Shown here one piece after another: positions 50,459 to 58,469 of a stretch of 64,000 nucleotides of DNA. The first letter of the stretch is position 1. The number at the start of each line of letters is the position of its first letter. Source of the DNA: JABFRG01 sp038210445 (GTDB lineage Bacteria; Myxococcota_A; Polyangia; Polyangiales; Polyangiaceae); contig JBBQWQ010000014.1 in NCBI GenBank assembly GCA_038210445.1, positions 1 to 64,000 on the forward strand, given 5' to 3'. The notes beneath the pieces were generated by a model. It made no database searches. It was given only the letters and a program-made list of their open reading frames with translations, and was not told where the DNA came from. A program made the position numbers and the translations under genes.

Positions 50459-51163
50459 ATGGGCCGACCCCGCACCTACGACGATCGGACGCTGTTCGAC
50501 GCTGCCAAGGCCGTGCTGCGCGAGCGCGGCCTGCGCGGCCTCGACGTTCGTGCGGTGTGCGAAGCCGCCGGCGTGCCCAGCGGCGTGGTCTACCATCGAT
50601 TTCCCAGCCGCGAAGCGCTGCTGGCAGAGACCTGGCTGGTCACCGTTGCTGCCTTCCAGGAGGCGTTCCTCACGGTGCTGGCCGAGGGCGATCTGCATCG
50701 CACCGCAGCGTTCGTGGTGGGGTGGGCGCGGGCGCATGCAGACGACGCCGGGCTGCTCATGGCGCACCGCGTGGAAGACTTCATCGGCAAGAGCGACGAG
50801 GGCCGGAGCAAGCGGGCGGCGGAGCTGCGTCGGCGCCTGTCGCAGGGGTTCGCACGGGCGGCAAAGCGTGCGTTTCCGCAGCTGGCCGCGGCCGCGGCCC
50901 TCGAGCGCTTGGTGTTCGCGGTGGTGCGCATTCCCGAGGCGGCGGTGCGCGCGTATCTGGTGCGCGGCGCGTTGATTCCCGCCTCGGCGGAGCCGCTGGT
51001 GCGTGACGCGCTGCGCGGTCTGCTGGGCGGCGCGGAACCGTCGCCGTCGCCGCCGCCGACGTCAGGCGAGCGCCGCGGCCTGGCGCAGGCGGAGGCGCCC
51101 GCCGGCCCAGGTGCAGGGGATGGCAGTGACCACCAGCGCGACCGCGTACCACAGAGGACCTAG
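50459..51163 (+). CDS. TetR-family regulator
   Basis: 234 aa. N-terminal helix-turn-helix is standard: TLFDAAKAVLRERGLRGLDVRAVCEAAGVPSGVVYHRFPSREALLAETW. The ligand-binding part runs to about residue 190; the last 40 residues are Ser/Pro/Arg-rich and overlap the 3' end of the minus-strand gene at 51062-51469 by about 100 bp, so a shorter functional core is likely. Expected to control the divergent SRPBCC gene and itself through the two dyads. Confidence 0.85.
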   Translation: MGRPRTYDDRTLFDAAKAVLRERGLRGLDVRAVCEAAGVPSGVVYHRFPSREALLAETWLVTVAAFQEAFLTVLAEGDLHRTAAFVVGWARAHADDAGLLMAHRVEDFIGKSDEGRSKRAAELRRRLSQGFARAAKRAFPQLAAAAALERLVFAVVRIPEAAVRAYLVRGALIPASAEPLVRDALRGLLGGAEPSPSPPPTSGERRGLAQAEAPAGPGAGDGSDHQRDRVPQRT

Positions 51164-51469
51164 CTCCGGGTGGGTGAGCGCGATGCCCACGCCGCCCAGC
51201 GCCGCGACGGTGCCGATGGCGCCGAGGACCACCGCGAGGCGCACGCCCCGGCGCGCGGGGGCCGGGGCGAGCCGCGCGGTCACCCACCCGCCGGCGATGG
51301 TGGCCGCGATGCGATAGGCGGTGGCCAACACGAACAGGCCGTCGGCCATGCGGATGCCATTCGGTGGGTACACGCCGGCGCCATGCAGGACGGCGTCGAT
51401 GCCCACCGACAGCAAGAATGTGGTGGCGAAGCCGGCCGCCACGGCGCCGATGCTCTTGCCGAGGCTCAT
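51062..51469 (-). CDS. small membrane protein
   Basis: 135 aa with four hydrophobic segments (IGAVAAGFATTFLLSVGIDAVL, FVLATAYRIAATIAGGWVTA, AVVLGAIGTVAALGGVGIAL, WYAVALVVTAIPCTWAG). No family named. The start overlaps the AHSA1-domain stop by 4 bp (ATGA) and its 3' end overlaps the TetR gene convergently. It is the third gene of an ArsR-led operon. Confidence 0.65.
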   Translation of the reverse strand: MSLGKSIGAVAAGFATTFLLSVGIDAVLHGAGVYPPNGIRMADGLFVLATAYRIAATIAGGWVTARLAPAPARRGVRLAVVLGAIGTVAALGGVGIALTHPELGPLWYAVALVVTAIPCTWAGGRLRLRQAAALA

Positions 51470-51975
51470 GCTCCGGCGCCCCGCGCGGCCAGCAATTTCT
51501 CCAGGCGACCGAGCTGGCTCTCCCAGCCCATGACCGCCATCTTGGTCCAGTGGGCGTCGTGCATGGGGTCGAACGAGAGGACCATGCGAACCTTGGCGCC
51601 CTCCTCGTGCAGCTCGATTTGCGTGGCCACGTCGTAGGGCGTGACGCCCGGCACGAAGTCGGTGTGGTGCAAGTAGCCCAGCCGCGAGAGCGGGAGCACC
51701 TCAGTGTACTGTACATGCGCCTCGGTGACGGTGGGCATGCCGGCCTTCTTCATGAACGCGATCTTGTCGGCCTCGGCGGCGATCATCGCGTAGCGCAGCT
51801 CGCCGCCCACGCGCAGATCGATGCTGCGGACCTCGACCCGGAAGCCATCGGGGCCCCACCACGACTCGATGCCGTCCTTGGTGGTCCACAGCTCCCAAAC
51901 GTCGGCCACCGGCGCCGCGAAGGTGCGCTCCATGGTGATGCGTTTGCTTGCGTCAAGGCTCTCGGGCTTGCTCAT
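51466..51975 (-). CDS. AHSA1/SRPBCC-domain protein
   Basis: 169 aa. Typical AHSA1 (START-like) sequence: MERTFAAPVADVWELWTTKDGIESWWGPDGFRVEVRSIDLRVGGELRYAM, then TEVLPLSRLGYLHHTDFVPG and VRMVLSFDPMHDAHWTKMAVMGWESQLGRLEKLL. These pair with ArsR-type regulators in many bacteria as putative ligand-binding partners. Start ATG 51975 overlaps the stop of the ArsR gene. Confidence 0.85.
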   Translation of the reverse strand: MSKPESLDASKRITMERTFAAPVADVWELWTTKDGIESWWGPDGFRVEVRSIDLRVGGELRYAMIAAEADKIAFMKKAGMPTVTEAHVQYTEVLPLSRLGYLHHTDFVPGVTPYDVATQIELHEEGAKVRMVLSFDPMHDAHWTKMAVMGWESQLGRLEKLLAARGAGA

Positions 51976-52319
51976 CAGGGCTTCTCCTTTGCCGCGACAC
52001 GAACGGCGCCGCGGCCTTTCTTCTTCTTTTCCAAGGCTGCTTCGAATCGGTCGAGGCGCGCCTCCCACAGCGCGCGATAGCCGGCGATCCACGCTTCCAG
52101 ATCGTGGAAGGGCTCCGGCCGCAGGGAGTAGAGGCGCCGCGCCCCGGCGGGCCGCACCTTCACGAAGCCGGCTTCGTGGAGAATGCGCAGGTGCCGCGAC
52201 ACGCCAGACTGGTGGATGTCTACCGCGTCGACGATGTCGCTGACCGGGCGCTCGCCTGCGCGGAGCGCCTCGACGATGGCGAATCGCGTGGGGTCGGCGA
52301 GGATCTGAAAGGTCTCCAT
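51975..52319 (-). CDS. ArsR-family regulator
   Basis: 114 aa from ATG 52319; an ATG at 52325 gives two more residues. Winged HTH: METFQILADPTRFAIVEALRAGERPVSDIVDAVDIHQSGVSRHLRILHEAGFVKVRPAGARRLYSLR. No metal-binding CxC motif, so it belongs to the non-metal SRPBCC-partner ArsR group. It leads the operon with AHSA1 and a membrane protein. A 12-bp palindrome just upstream is a fair operator candidate. Confidence 0.85.
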   Translation of the reverse strand: METFQILADPTRFAIVEALRAGERPVSDIVDAVDIHQSGVSRHLRILHEAGFVKVRPAGARRLYSLRPEPFHDLEAWIAGYRALWEARLDRFEAALEKKKKGRGAVRVAAKEKP

Positions 52320-52329
52320 GTACATGACT

Positions 52330-52341
52330 ATGCATATGCAT
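52330..52341. promoter_or_regulatory. palindrome ATGCATATGCAT, ArsR operator candidate
   Basis: Perfect 12-bp palindrome about 10 bp upstream of the ArsR start, in an AT-rich patch with further ATGCAT words. It sits where an autorepressor would bind. Confidence 0.45.
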
Positions 52342-52425
52342 ACCCATGCATGTTTGGGGTGTCAAGCGCACGCTTTGCAGCGCCTCGCGGTAGTGTTAAG
52401 TGCGGGGTCGTGTACACTCAGTGCC

Positions 52426-52953
52426 GTGGAAACCAAGAGCGATTCGCGAATTTTGGCGGCAGAACCCATTGTTGCTACCCGTGAGCGCCTCCGCGAGGTG
52501 GGCGTGTTCGGCGGCATGTCCGACGAAATGCTCGAGAATCTGCTCCGCATGCTCAAGCCTCTGCGCGTCGCCACTGGCGACTGTGTGTTCCGCGAGGGCG
52601 AGGCAGCCCGCGAGATGTACGTGCTCCTCGAAGGCGAGCTTGAGGTCCTGAAGAAGAGCCGCAAGGGCCGCGAGACCCGGGTGGCGATCCTCGGACCGTC
52701 CGACTGCTTCGGCGAGATGTCGATCATCGACCTTCAGCCGCGATCGGCCACCGTGCGCGCGCTGTCGCCAGTGCACCTGCTGCGCGTGACCACCGAGGAC
52801 ATGGACGCCATCTACCGCACCGACCTCAAGGCCTACGCCTTGCTGGTGCTCAACATTGCCCGCGACATTTCCCGGCGTCTGCGCGTGGCCGACGCGCTCG
52901 TCACCCAGGTGACCGCCACCATCCTGCACGAGTACGTCGACAAGACGCCGTAG
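52426..52953 (+). CDS. cyclic-nucleotide-binding (CRP-like) protein without DNA-binding domain
   Basis: 175 aa from GTG 52426. One cNMP-binding beta-roll: VFGGMSDEMLENLLRMLKPLRVATGDCVFREGEAAREMYVLLEGELEVLKKSRKGRETRVAILGPSDCFGEMSIIDLQPRSATVRA, with the FGEMSI...PRSATVRA phosphate-binding cassette. The C-terminal helix continues to about 160 but no helix-turn-helix follows. So it is a stand-alone sensor or regulatory subunit of a partner enzyme. Confidence 0.8.
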   Translation: METKSDSRILAAEPIVATRERLREVGVFGGMSDEMLENLLRMLKPLRVATGDCVFREGEAAREMYVLLEGELEVLKKSRKGRETRVAILGPSDCFGEMSIIDLQPRSATVRALSPVHLLRVTTEDMDAIYRTDLKAYALLVLNIARDISRRLRVADALVTQVTATILHEYVDKTP

Positions 52954-53001
52954 CCATCGCGGCGCGCTCCAGCAAGGCGTGGAGATCCCCTCAGAGTCGG
53001 G

Positions 53002-53295
53002 CTACCAGGCGTCCGCGTCGCCAGCGTCACCGGCATCCGCAGCGTCGCTCGCATCGGCAGCGTCGGTTGCGGCGTCGGCGGCCGGCGGCTCCGAGCCCGC
53101 GTCGCGATCGATGCCGGCACCTCCGGCATCGCTGCGGGCGCTCGCGTCGTTCCCGCGGTCCTTGCCGTCGTTGGCGCCCAGCTCCGACGGGGGAAGCGGC
53201 TGCGGGTTGAGGGTGCACGCCACGAGCGCGGCGGCCGCCAGCGCAGCGGCGGAACCCGCGACCCACAAGAGCTTCCGCGGAGAGCTATCCGCCAT
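53002..53295 (-). CDS. small lipoprotein, CTLNPQPLPP family
   Basis: 97 aa from ATG 53295; the longer frame encodes the end of the adjacent paralog. Signal helix WVAGSAAALAAAALVAC, lipobox, then CTLNPQPLPPSELGAND and a long Asp/Ala/Gly-rich tail (AADAATDAADASDAADAGD) lacking fold signs. The paralog at 53285-53563 has the same CTLNPQPLPPS after its lipobox. Role unknown; the shared segment may be a surface sorting or binding tag. Overlaps the paralog's stop by 11 bp. Confidence 0.6.
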   Translation of the reverse strand: MADSSPRKLLWVAGSAAALAAAALVACTLNPQPLPPSELGANDGKDRGNDASARSDAGGAGIDRDAGSEPPAADAATDAADASDAADAGDAGDADAW

Positions 53296-53563
53296 CGCCG
53301 GCGTCTCCCGCATCGACGCCTGCATCTCCCGCATCGACGCCTGCATCTCCCGCATCGGGCGCGGCGCCATCGACCCGCGTTGCGCCATCGGCTGGGCCTG
53401 CGTCCCCGCCTTCCGAGGGTACCCCCCCGCTGCCGCTGCTGCTCGCGCCGGTGCCGCCGTTCGGCGATTCGTCGCTCGGGGGCAGCGGCTGGGGGTTCAG
53501 CGTGCATGCGATCGCGCCGGCGAGTGCGGTGGCCATGAAGAGGATCGGGAGACGCGGACGCAT
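53285..53563 (-). CDS. small lipoprotein, CTLNPQPLPP family
   Basis: 92 aa. Signal peptide MRPRLPILFMATALAGAIAC with lipobox, then CTLNPQPLPPSDESPN, Ser/Gly linker and a tail of GDAGVDAGDAG repeats. Paralog of the gene at 53002-53295, with the same post-lipobox segment. No enzyme motif. Tandem, overlapping arrangement suggests duplication and one transcript. Confidence 0.6.
   Translation of the reverse strand: MRPRLPILFMATALAGAIACTLNPQPLPPSDESPNGGTGASSSGSGGVPSEGGDAGPADGATRVDGAAPDAGDAGVDAGDAGVDAGDAGDGG
53301..53363 (+). repeat. 21-bp tandem repeat in lipoprotein tail
   Basis: Units gcgtctcccgcatcgacgcct, gcatctcccgcatcgacgcct and a third, partly diverged, from 53343. In the minus frame they encode GDAGVDA units, so the array is in frame with the protein repeat. 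Confidence 0.7.
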
Positions 53564-53712
53564 GGGGGGCGTAGAAAATGAAGCACGACCAGTGCCAATT
53601 CGCCAGGGCGTTGAAAACGTTGAATAGTTTCGGTGCGTTCAGGTGCGTTCAGGGCGACAGTGCACCCGTCTTGGCACAGCTTGGCACGCAACTCGTGTGG
53701 TAATCGAAGCAG

Positions 53713-54450
53713 GTGGAGAACGCCGTACTCTCGCTGCGCGACGTGGTGAAGCGCATCGCCGACGGGCGTGAGCGGCGAGCGGTTCTCGACGGCGTTTCCA
53801 TGGACCTTGCCGCCGGCACCTTCGCGGTGGTGCGCGGGCCCAGCGGCTCCGGCAAGACCACCCTCCTCGCGGTGGCCGGTGCGATGCTCACGCCCACGAG
53901 CGGCGAGGTGTACATCGACGGCGAGCCCACTTCGCGCTTTCGCGATGCATTTCGCTCCGACCTCCGGCGCCGCAAGGTGGGGTTCGTATTCCAGGAGCTG
54001 GAGCTGCTTGGCGATCTGTCGGCGCTCGAGAACACGTTGCTGCCGGCGGTGCCCCTCGGCGTTTCCGATGTGCACCGAAAGAGCGCTGCCGAGCTCCTGG
54101 AGCGGCTGGGGGTCGCCTCTGTGGCCCACATGCCCGCCCGCGCGCTCTCGGGCGGTGAGCGGCAGCGGGTGGCGCTGGCCCGGGCCCTCTTGCTGGGTCC
54201 CAAGCTGTTGCTGCTGGACGAGCCCACCGCGCACCTCGACGACGAGCGGGCCGGCGAGCTGGTGCTTGATCTCGGGCGACTGGCGACGGCGGGCACTACG
54301 CTTCTGGTGGCCACCCACGACGCCCGCGTGCATGCATCGACCACAGTGACAGAAGTGTACGAGCTCGCGCACGGGCGACTCGCGCGCCTGGCGAGCATCG
54401 CCCCGCTCGCGTCCGGCGCCGCCGAGGGCGTATCCTCGGAAGGCTCGTGA
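53713..54450 (+). CDS. LolD/MacB-type ABC transporter ATPase
   Basis: 245 aa from GTG 53713. Walker A GPSGSGKTT near residue 42, Q-loop VFQELELLG, signature LSGGERQRVALARAL, Walker B LLLLDEPTAHLDD, and H-loop ATHDARVH. This sub-family drives lipoprotein sorting or macrolide/peptide export. The permease partner is likely the membrane protein starting at 54447, 4 bp overlap (GTGA), although that protein does not have the usual FtsX layout. Confidence 0.85.
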   Translation: MENAVLSLRDVVKRIADGRERRAVLDGVSMDLAAGTFAVVRGPSGSGKTTLLAVAGAMLTPTSGEVYIDGEPTSRFRDAFRSDLRRRKVGFVFQELELLGDLSALENTLLPAVPLGVSDVHRKSAAELLERLGVASVAHMPARALSGGERQRVALARALLLGPKLLLLDEPTAHLDDERAGELVLDLGRLATAGTTLLVATHDARVHASTTVTEVYELAHGRLARLASIAPLASGAAEGVSSEGS

Positions 54451-55457
54451 ACCTCTTCGAACCCTGGATCTTCTTGCGGCTGGTGGTGGGGCTCGGAGCG
54501 GTCTTGCTCTTTCTCCGCTCGGCCTACACCGCGGTGCGGGTGCTCCGGCGCTTCGACGTTGCGCGGGCGAGCGAGGGGCAGCTGGTGCTCGAGAAGAACT
54601 TGCAGCTTACATCGACCCTGGTGCGGGTCGCCCTGGTGCTGCAGGTGGTGGGGCTGGCGCTGTCGGCGCTGGCGGCCGAGCGCATGCGCCACGAAATCCG
54701 CGGCGCCATGTGCGGCTACGGCGTGTTCGCCGCCAACGGGTACGGCTTTCCGGCGCTGGGCCTGACGGTGGCCACCGCGCTGGCGGCGGGCGTGGCGGCG
54801 CAGGTGTACGCGCTCGACGCGCGCATGCGCGACATGTCGCTGGCCCGGCCCATCGCCATCGCGACGTTGGTGCTGGCGGGCCTCTCGCTGGCCGACTTCG
54901 CCACCACCGCGACGTTTCTCTCGAAGCTCGATCTCTCGGTAGTCGCCACCTGCTGCTCGGTGGAGCTCGATACGCGGGTGTCGACGGCCTCCGGCTACGT
55001 CGACGGCCCCCACGCGATCATGCGCATCGCGGCGCCGATAGCCATGCTGGCGGCGGCGCTCACCAGTGCGCTCGCGGCCCGGCGTCCCCGGCGCTCCACC
55101 GGCTTCTTCGCCGGCGCGGTCACCTTTGCCGCGTTCCCCATCGCCATCGCGTTCGCCATTCTGGAGACGGCGCCCCACACCTTCGAGGTGCCGCAGCACA
55201 CCTGCCCGTTCTGCCTGCTCAAGGGCGATGCGTTGGGGCTCGGGTACTTTCTGTTCGGCGCGTTGTTCGTGGCGTTCGTGTGGGCGGTGGGCGCCGGCGT
55301 GGGCGCGCTCCTGGCCGGCGATCGCGAGGAGTGGGGCGTGTTCGCCAAGCAGCGCTTGCGGCGCGACGCGGTGGCCTGGCTGGTGGCGCTGGCGCTGGGA
55401 ATCGCGCCGGTGATTCGCTACGCCTGGGTGTCCGGCGGGCACCTGCTCACGCACTGA
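54447..55457 (+). CDS. membrane protein with paired cysteines, ATPase partner
   Basis: 336 aa from GTG 54447, with about eight helices. Two cysteine clusters stand out on non-cytoplasmic loops: DLSVVATCCSVELDTR and FEVPQHTCPFCLLKGDALGLGY, the latter a HxCPFC motif that recalls metal- or thiol-handling sites. The gene overlaps the ABC ATPase by 4 bp. A NosL-like copper-chaperone lipoprotein is encoded 3 kb downstream (58470-58892). I infer a metal- or thiol-related transport function, but the family is not recognised. Confidence 0.55.
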   Translation: MNLFEPWIFLRLVVGLGAVLLFLRSAYTAVRVLRRFDVARASEGQLVLEKNLQLTSTLVRVALVLQVVGLALSALAAERMRHEIRGAMCGYGVFAANGYGFPALGLTVATALAAGVAAQVYALDARMRDMSLARPIAIATLVLAGLSLADFATTATFLSKLDLSVVATCCSVELDTRVSTASGYVDGPHAIMRIAAPIAMLAAALTSALAARRPRRSTGFFAGAVTFAAFPIAIAFAILETAPHTFEVPQHTCPFCLLKGDALGLGYFLFGALFVAFVWAVGAGVGALLAGDREEWGVFAKQRLRRDAVAWLVALALGIAPVIRYAWVSGGHLLTH

Positions 55458-55461
55458 GCCG

Positions 55462-55941
55462 TCACGCGAGCTCCTTGGTCATCTCGATGAGCGTGGTGCG
55501 GAATCCCTCGCGCGCGAAGAGCGCGCGGCCGGCTTCGTTTTGCGTCGCCACCTGGAGCACCACGCGCTTGGCGCCGAGCCCCCGCAAGGCCTCGCCCACG
55601 AACGCCAGCAGCGCCTGGGCCAGACCGCGCCCGCGCACCGCGGGGTCGACGAAAATATCGTGTACTTTACCCGCTTCGTCGAGGAGCGCGTTCCAGTCGC
55701 GCTCTTCGAAGCGGGCGTACACGTAGCCCACCACGCGGCCCTCGTGCTCGGCCACGGCCAAGACGGCCTTGGGGTCGCCGAGCTCGCGACGGAAGAAGCG
55801 GCGGTAGCCCCGCGCCACTTCTGGCACCAGCAGGTAGCGCGCGGCGTCCCAGCCGTGGTGCAGCTTCACCAGCTCCGCGGCATATTCGGCCATGGCGTCG
55901 AGGTCGGTTTCGCGGGCTGCGCGGACGGGTGAAGAAGACAT
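55462..55941 (-). CDS. GNAT-family N-acetyltransferase
   Basis: 159 aa. GNAT signature: VRAARETDLDAMAEYAAEL, VLAVAEHEGRVVGYVYARFEE, KVHDIFVDPAVRGRGLAQALLAFVGEALRGLGAKRVVLQVATQNEAGRALFAREGF (acetyl-CoA loop RGRGLA). Function not known beyond acetyl transfer. Convergent with the membrane gene, 4 bp apart. Confidence 0.85.
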   Translation of the reverse strand: MSSSPVRAARETDLDAMAEYAAELVKLHHGWDAARYLLVPEVARGYRRFFRRELGDPKAVLAVAEHEGRVVGYVYARFEERDWNALLDEAGKVHDIFVDPAVRGRGLAQALLAFVGEALRGLGAKRVVLQVATQNEAGRALFAREGFRTTLIEMTKELA

Positions 55942-55986
55942 GGGCGCAGCGTGCCCACCTGCCGCGGCGCGGTCAACCTTGGAGGG

Positions 55987-56859
55987 TCATAGGAGGAAGC
56001 CGACGCGCAGCAGGTCGACCGTGGGGAGCACGCGCTTGCCCAGCAGATCGGTGGTGGTGGTCACGCGCGAGTCGGCCAGCGCCGCGTCGGGCAGCGAGGT
56101 GGTGACCTGCGATTTGACGGGAATCTGCACGCCAGCGTCGACGCCCAGCGTAAAGCCGGAGGACCAAGTCCAGGCGAAACCGACGCGCGGGTTGACGAAC
56201 CAGCTGTCGACCTCGATGGACTCGGTGAGCGAGCCGAGGTTGGCGACGGTGGCTGTGGCGCGCGCCGTGGCGTGCTGGCGGCCGCCGCGAACGCCGATGA
56301 AGAAGGCGCCGCCGAAAGGGAAGACCCGTGCGTCGGCGGCGAGCGCCCACATCATGGTATCGACGCCACCGACGCTGATCTTGGGCAGCAAGCTGTACTC
56401 GCCGCCCACCAGGAAGTAGCGCTTCACGGTGATGGCGGCCTCGATGGCGAGCGGCCGAGGAAAGCCGATGCCGGCGATGGCGCCGAAGTGCACCGGCCGC
56501 TCCGCCTCTTCGCTCTCCTTGGTGGGTTGATCTTTGACGGGCGCCTCTGCCGCAGGAATCGGCGCGAGGACGCCGGGAGACGCGGGCTCGAGCCCTGCCT
56601 CGGCGGCAGAGGCGCGACCGATACCGAGAACGAGAGCGAGGGCGATGCCGGTCACGGTGCCGAAGGCGGCGGCGGCCTTTTGCCCTCGGCCTCGCTTGGC
56701 GGCCGGCGATGCCGGCATGGTGGGGCGCTTGGAGTTGCGCTCCGGGCGATGAACGACGTGGGTGACGGTGACGTTGCCCATCTCGGTGCCAATGTCGGTG
56801 GCGATGCCAGGGGTCGTGCCGTTGCCCTGTGCGGGCGATGCCTCTTGACGGGCGTGCAT
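55987..56859 (-). CDS. outer-membrane beta-barrel-like protein
   Basis: 290 aa from ATG 56859. An odd N-terminus: about 50 polar residues, then a long hydrophobic helix (AAAFGTVTGIALALVLGIGRASA) typical of a signal peptide or anchor, a Pro/Ala/Glu linker, and a beta-rich C-terminal domain: FGAIAGIGFPRPLAIEAAITVKRYFLVGGEYSLLPKISVGG, FFIGVRGGRQHATARATATVANLG, SWFVNPRVGFAWTWSSGFTLGVDAGVQIPV. Ends VGFLL. Most likely an outer-membrane porin-like protein with an extended N-terminus. Confidence 0.6.
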   Translation of the reverse strand: MHARQEASPAQGNGTTPGIATDIGTEMGNVTVTHVVHRPERNSKRPTMPASPAAKRGRGQKAAAAFGTVTGIALALVLGIGRASAAEAGLEPASPGVLAPIPAAEAPVKDQPTKESEEAERPVHFGAIAGIGFPRPLAIEAAITVKRYFLVGGEYSLLPKISVGGVDTMMWALAADARVFPFGGAFFIGVRGGRQHATARATATVANLGSLTESIEVDSWFVNPRVGFAWTWSSGFTLGVDAGVQIPVKSQVTTSLPDAALADSRVTTTTDLLGKRVLPTVDLLRVGFLL

Positions 56860-57015
56860 GGGTAATCCTTTCGACAACTCTTCTTCAACGGGGTTCGAAC
56901 GGCCGCCGATCGATCAAACTGAAGGAGAAAACTTGGCGAATATTGCCGTGAATGTTGCCCATTTCGCGGCACCGAACGGTTCGCCGAAAGAGGCCGCGTG
57001 GTACGCTGAAGGTCG

Positions 57016-57243
57016 ATGGCGGACGCAGAATGCGGAGCGGAGCTCGAGGCCGCGCTGGCGCAGGCCAGCGACGAGATGGGGCTCGCCGCGTGGTACCGCG
57101 ACTGCGTTCGACCGCTGCTCCGTACCGGCCCCGAAGCCTGGCCTCGCTGCTGCGGCGGCGGCTGCGAGCCCTGCAGCGAGCAGCTCGTTCGCGTGGCCGT
57201 GCGCACCAAGGAGTTGCTCGGGCAAGCACGGCACGGGGAGTAG
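57016..57243 (+). CDS. small cysteine-containing protein
   Basis: 75 aa. A helical N-terminal half (ELEAALAQASDEMGLAAWYRDC) and CCGGGCEPC near residue 46, four cysteines that could bind a metal, then a helix QLVRVAVRTKELLG. No family named. The compact composition and start spacing from neighbours support translation. Confidence 0.4.
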   Translation: MADAECGAELEAALAQASDEMGLAAWYRDCVRPLLRTGPEAWPRCCGGGCEPCSEQLVRVAVRTKELLGQARHGE

Positions 57244-57389
57244 GTACCGCGCAAGCCGCTGATTCGAGGCGGTTTTGCGGTTTTTGAACTTTTCTTTCAC
57301 GGACCCTGCGACATGCGCCGGGGGCCGGCATCTCCGGCGTGGCGCGAGGCAACCTGCCGCTGCGCCGGTGCCCACCCCGGAGGACTCGC

Positions 57390-58427
57390 ATGTCGGCCCG
57401 CGTATTTCGCTGCAACGTTCGCAATGATGGAAGCGGCTCCCTGGAGTGGGTCGACGGACGCCTGGAGCACGGCGCCTGGACCATTGCGCCGGTGCAGGGC
57501 GGGTCGAGGGTCGAGCCCGGCGCCATCGTCTCCTTCGAGTGCGTTTCCGAGCGCGATGTGCCGGTGGGCGGCAAGTCGCTCCGCGGCACCCGCGGCTGGG
57601 TACTCTTTCGTTCGTACGGGTCTGAGTCCTTCGGCGAGGTGCACGAGGAGTTCGTGCGCATCGAGTGGGACGTGCCCTACTGGACGACCGCCGACGACCG
57701 CACCACCTGCACGGTCACGCGCTTCGATCCGCGCGAGGCCCCGCCGCCCGGTGGTTTCGACGACGCGATGGTGCAGCCCGCGAGCATCTCGGTGCAGCGC
57801 GACGCCCGGGTGCTGGCCGAAGACTGCTTTCGCATCCAGGACGTTCCTTGGAACCTGGTGCTCACCTGGCCCGCACCGGTGGGCGCATCCTCGCTCCGCG
57901 AGGCGCACGTGCGCGCCGACGTGGTCGTGAGCGGCACCGTGAGCGCCGCCTCCACGCGGCCGCGCGCCTTCTTTTCCGGCTCCGGGCGTCGCTCGCTGCA
58001 TCCGCTGGCGCGCACTTCGCCGGAAGCCTGGGAGGGCGAGTGGGGCGGCAGCCACGTGGTGGCCTCGATTCGCTGTGGGCGCCGCGGCCGCTTGCACGTG
58101 GTGGTCACCGAGCGCGGTGACGAGGGGCCGCGCGTGATTCGCAGCTTCGACGTTCGCGTGCGCAGCTCCCTCGCCGCCACCGGCAGTGTGCCGCTGCGGG
58201 CCGAAGCGGGCATGGCGAGTACCACGCCTCTCCCCACCGAGTCTTCGGCCAAGCTCGGTGCCGACTCGGTGCGTCTCGACAACGACGCGACCCTCGATTT
58301 TTACCGGGTGGCCATCGACGGCGAGCGCCCGACCTTGGCGCTCCGGTATCGTCGCCCGGCGTCGCGTCGCCATCGCACCACGGCGCCGCAAGACGATGTG
58401 CTCTACTTTCGCCCCACGCTGCGCTAA
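57390..58427 (+). CDS. aegerolysin-like protein, N-terminal domain
   Basis: 345 aa from ATG 57390; starts further upstream have no support. The first 110 residues have the aegerolysin pattern: RNDGSGSLEWVDGRLEHGAWTIAP, VEPGAIVSFEC, SLRGTRGWVLFRSYGSESF, VHEEFVRIEWDVPYWTT (compare GTEGxVxY and WDxPYxG). The remaining 230 residues form a second region with short strands and no known motif. No signal peptide. Aegerolysins bind lipids and act with larger pore partners; no partner is seen here, so this is an unproven but notable call. Confidence 0.5.
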   Translation: MSARVFRCNVRNDGSGSLEWVDGRLEHGAWTIAPVQGGSRVEPGAIVSFECVSERDVPVGGKSLRGTRGWVLFRSYGSESFGEVHEEFVRIEWDVPYWTTADDRTTCTVTRFDPREAPPPGGFDDAMVQPASISVQRDARVLAEDCFRIQDVPWNLVLTWPAPVGASSLREAHVRADVVVSGTVSAASTRPRAFFSGSGRRSLHPLARTSPEAWEGEWGGSHVVASIRCGRRGRLHVVVTERGDEGPRVIRSFDVRVRSSLAATGSVPLRAEAGMASTTPLPTESSAKLGADSVRLDNDATLDFYRVAIDGERPTLALRYRRPASRRHRTTAPQDDVLYFRPTLR

Positions 58428-58469
58428 TCCGCCGCGCACGGCGCGCCGCTAGGCTGCTACGCTTCTCTC

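Noticed and set aside
51705..51716. TGTA-N3-TACA as a classical operator
   Set aside because: It lies inside coding DNA of the AHSA1 gene, not at a promoter; kept only as part of the genome-wide motif pattern.
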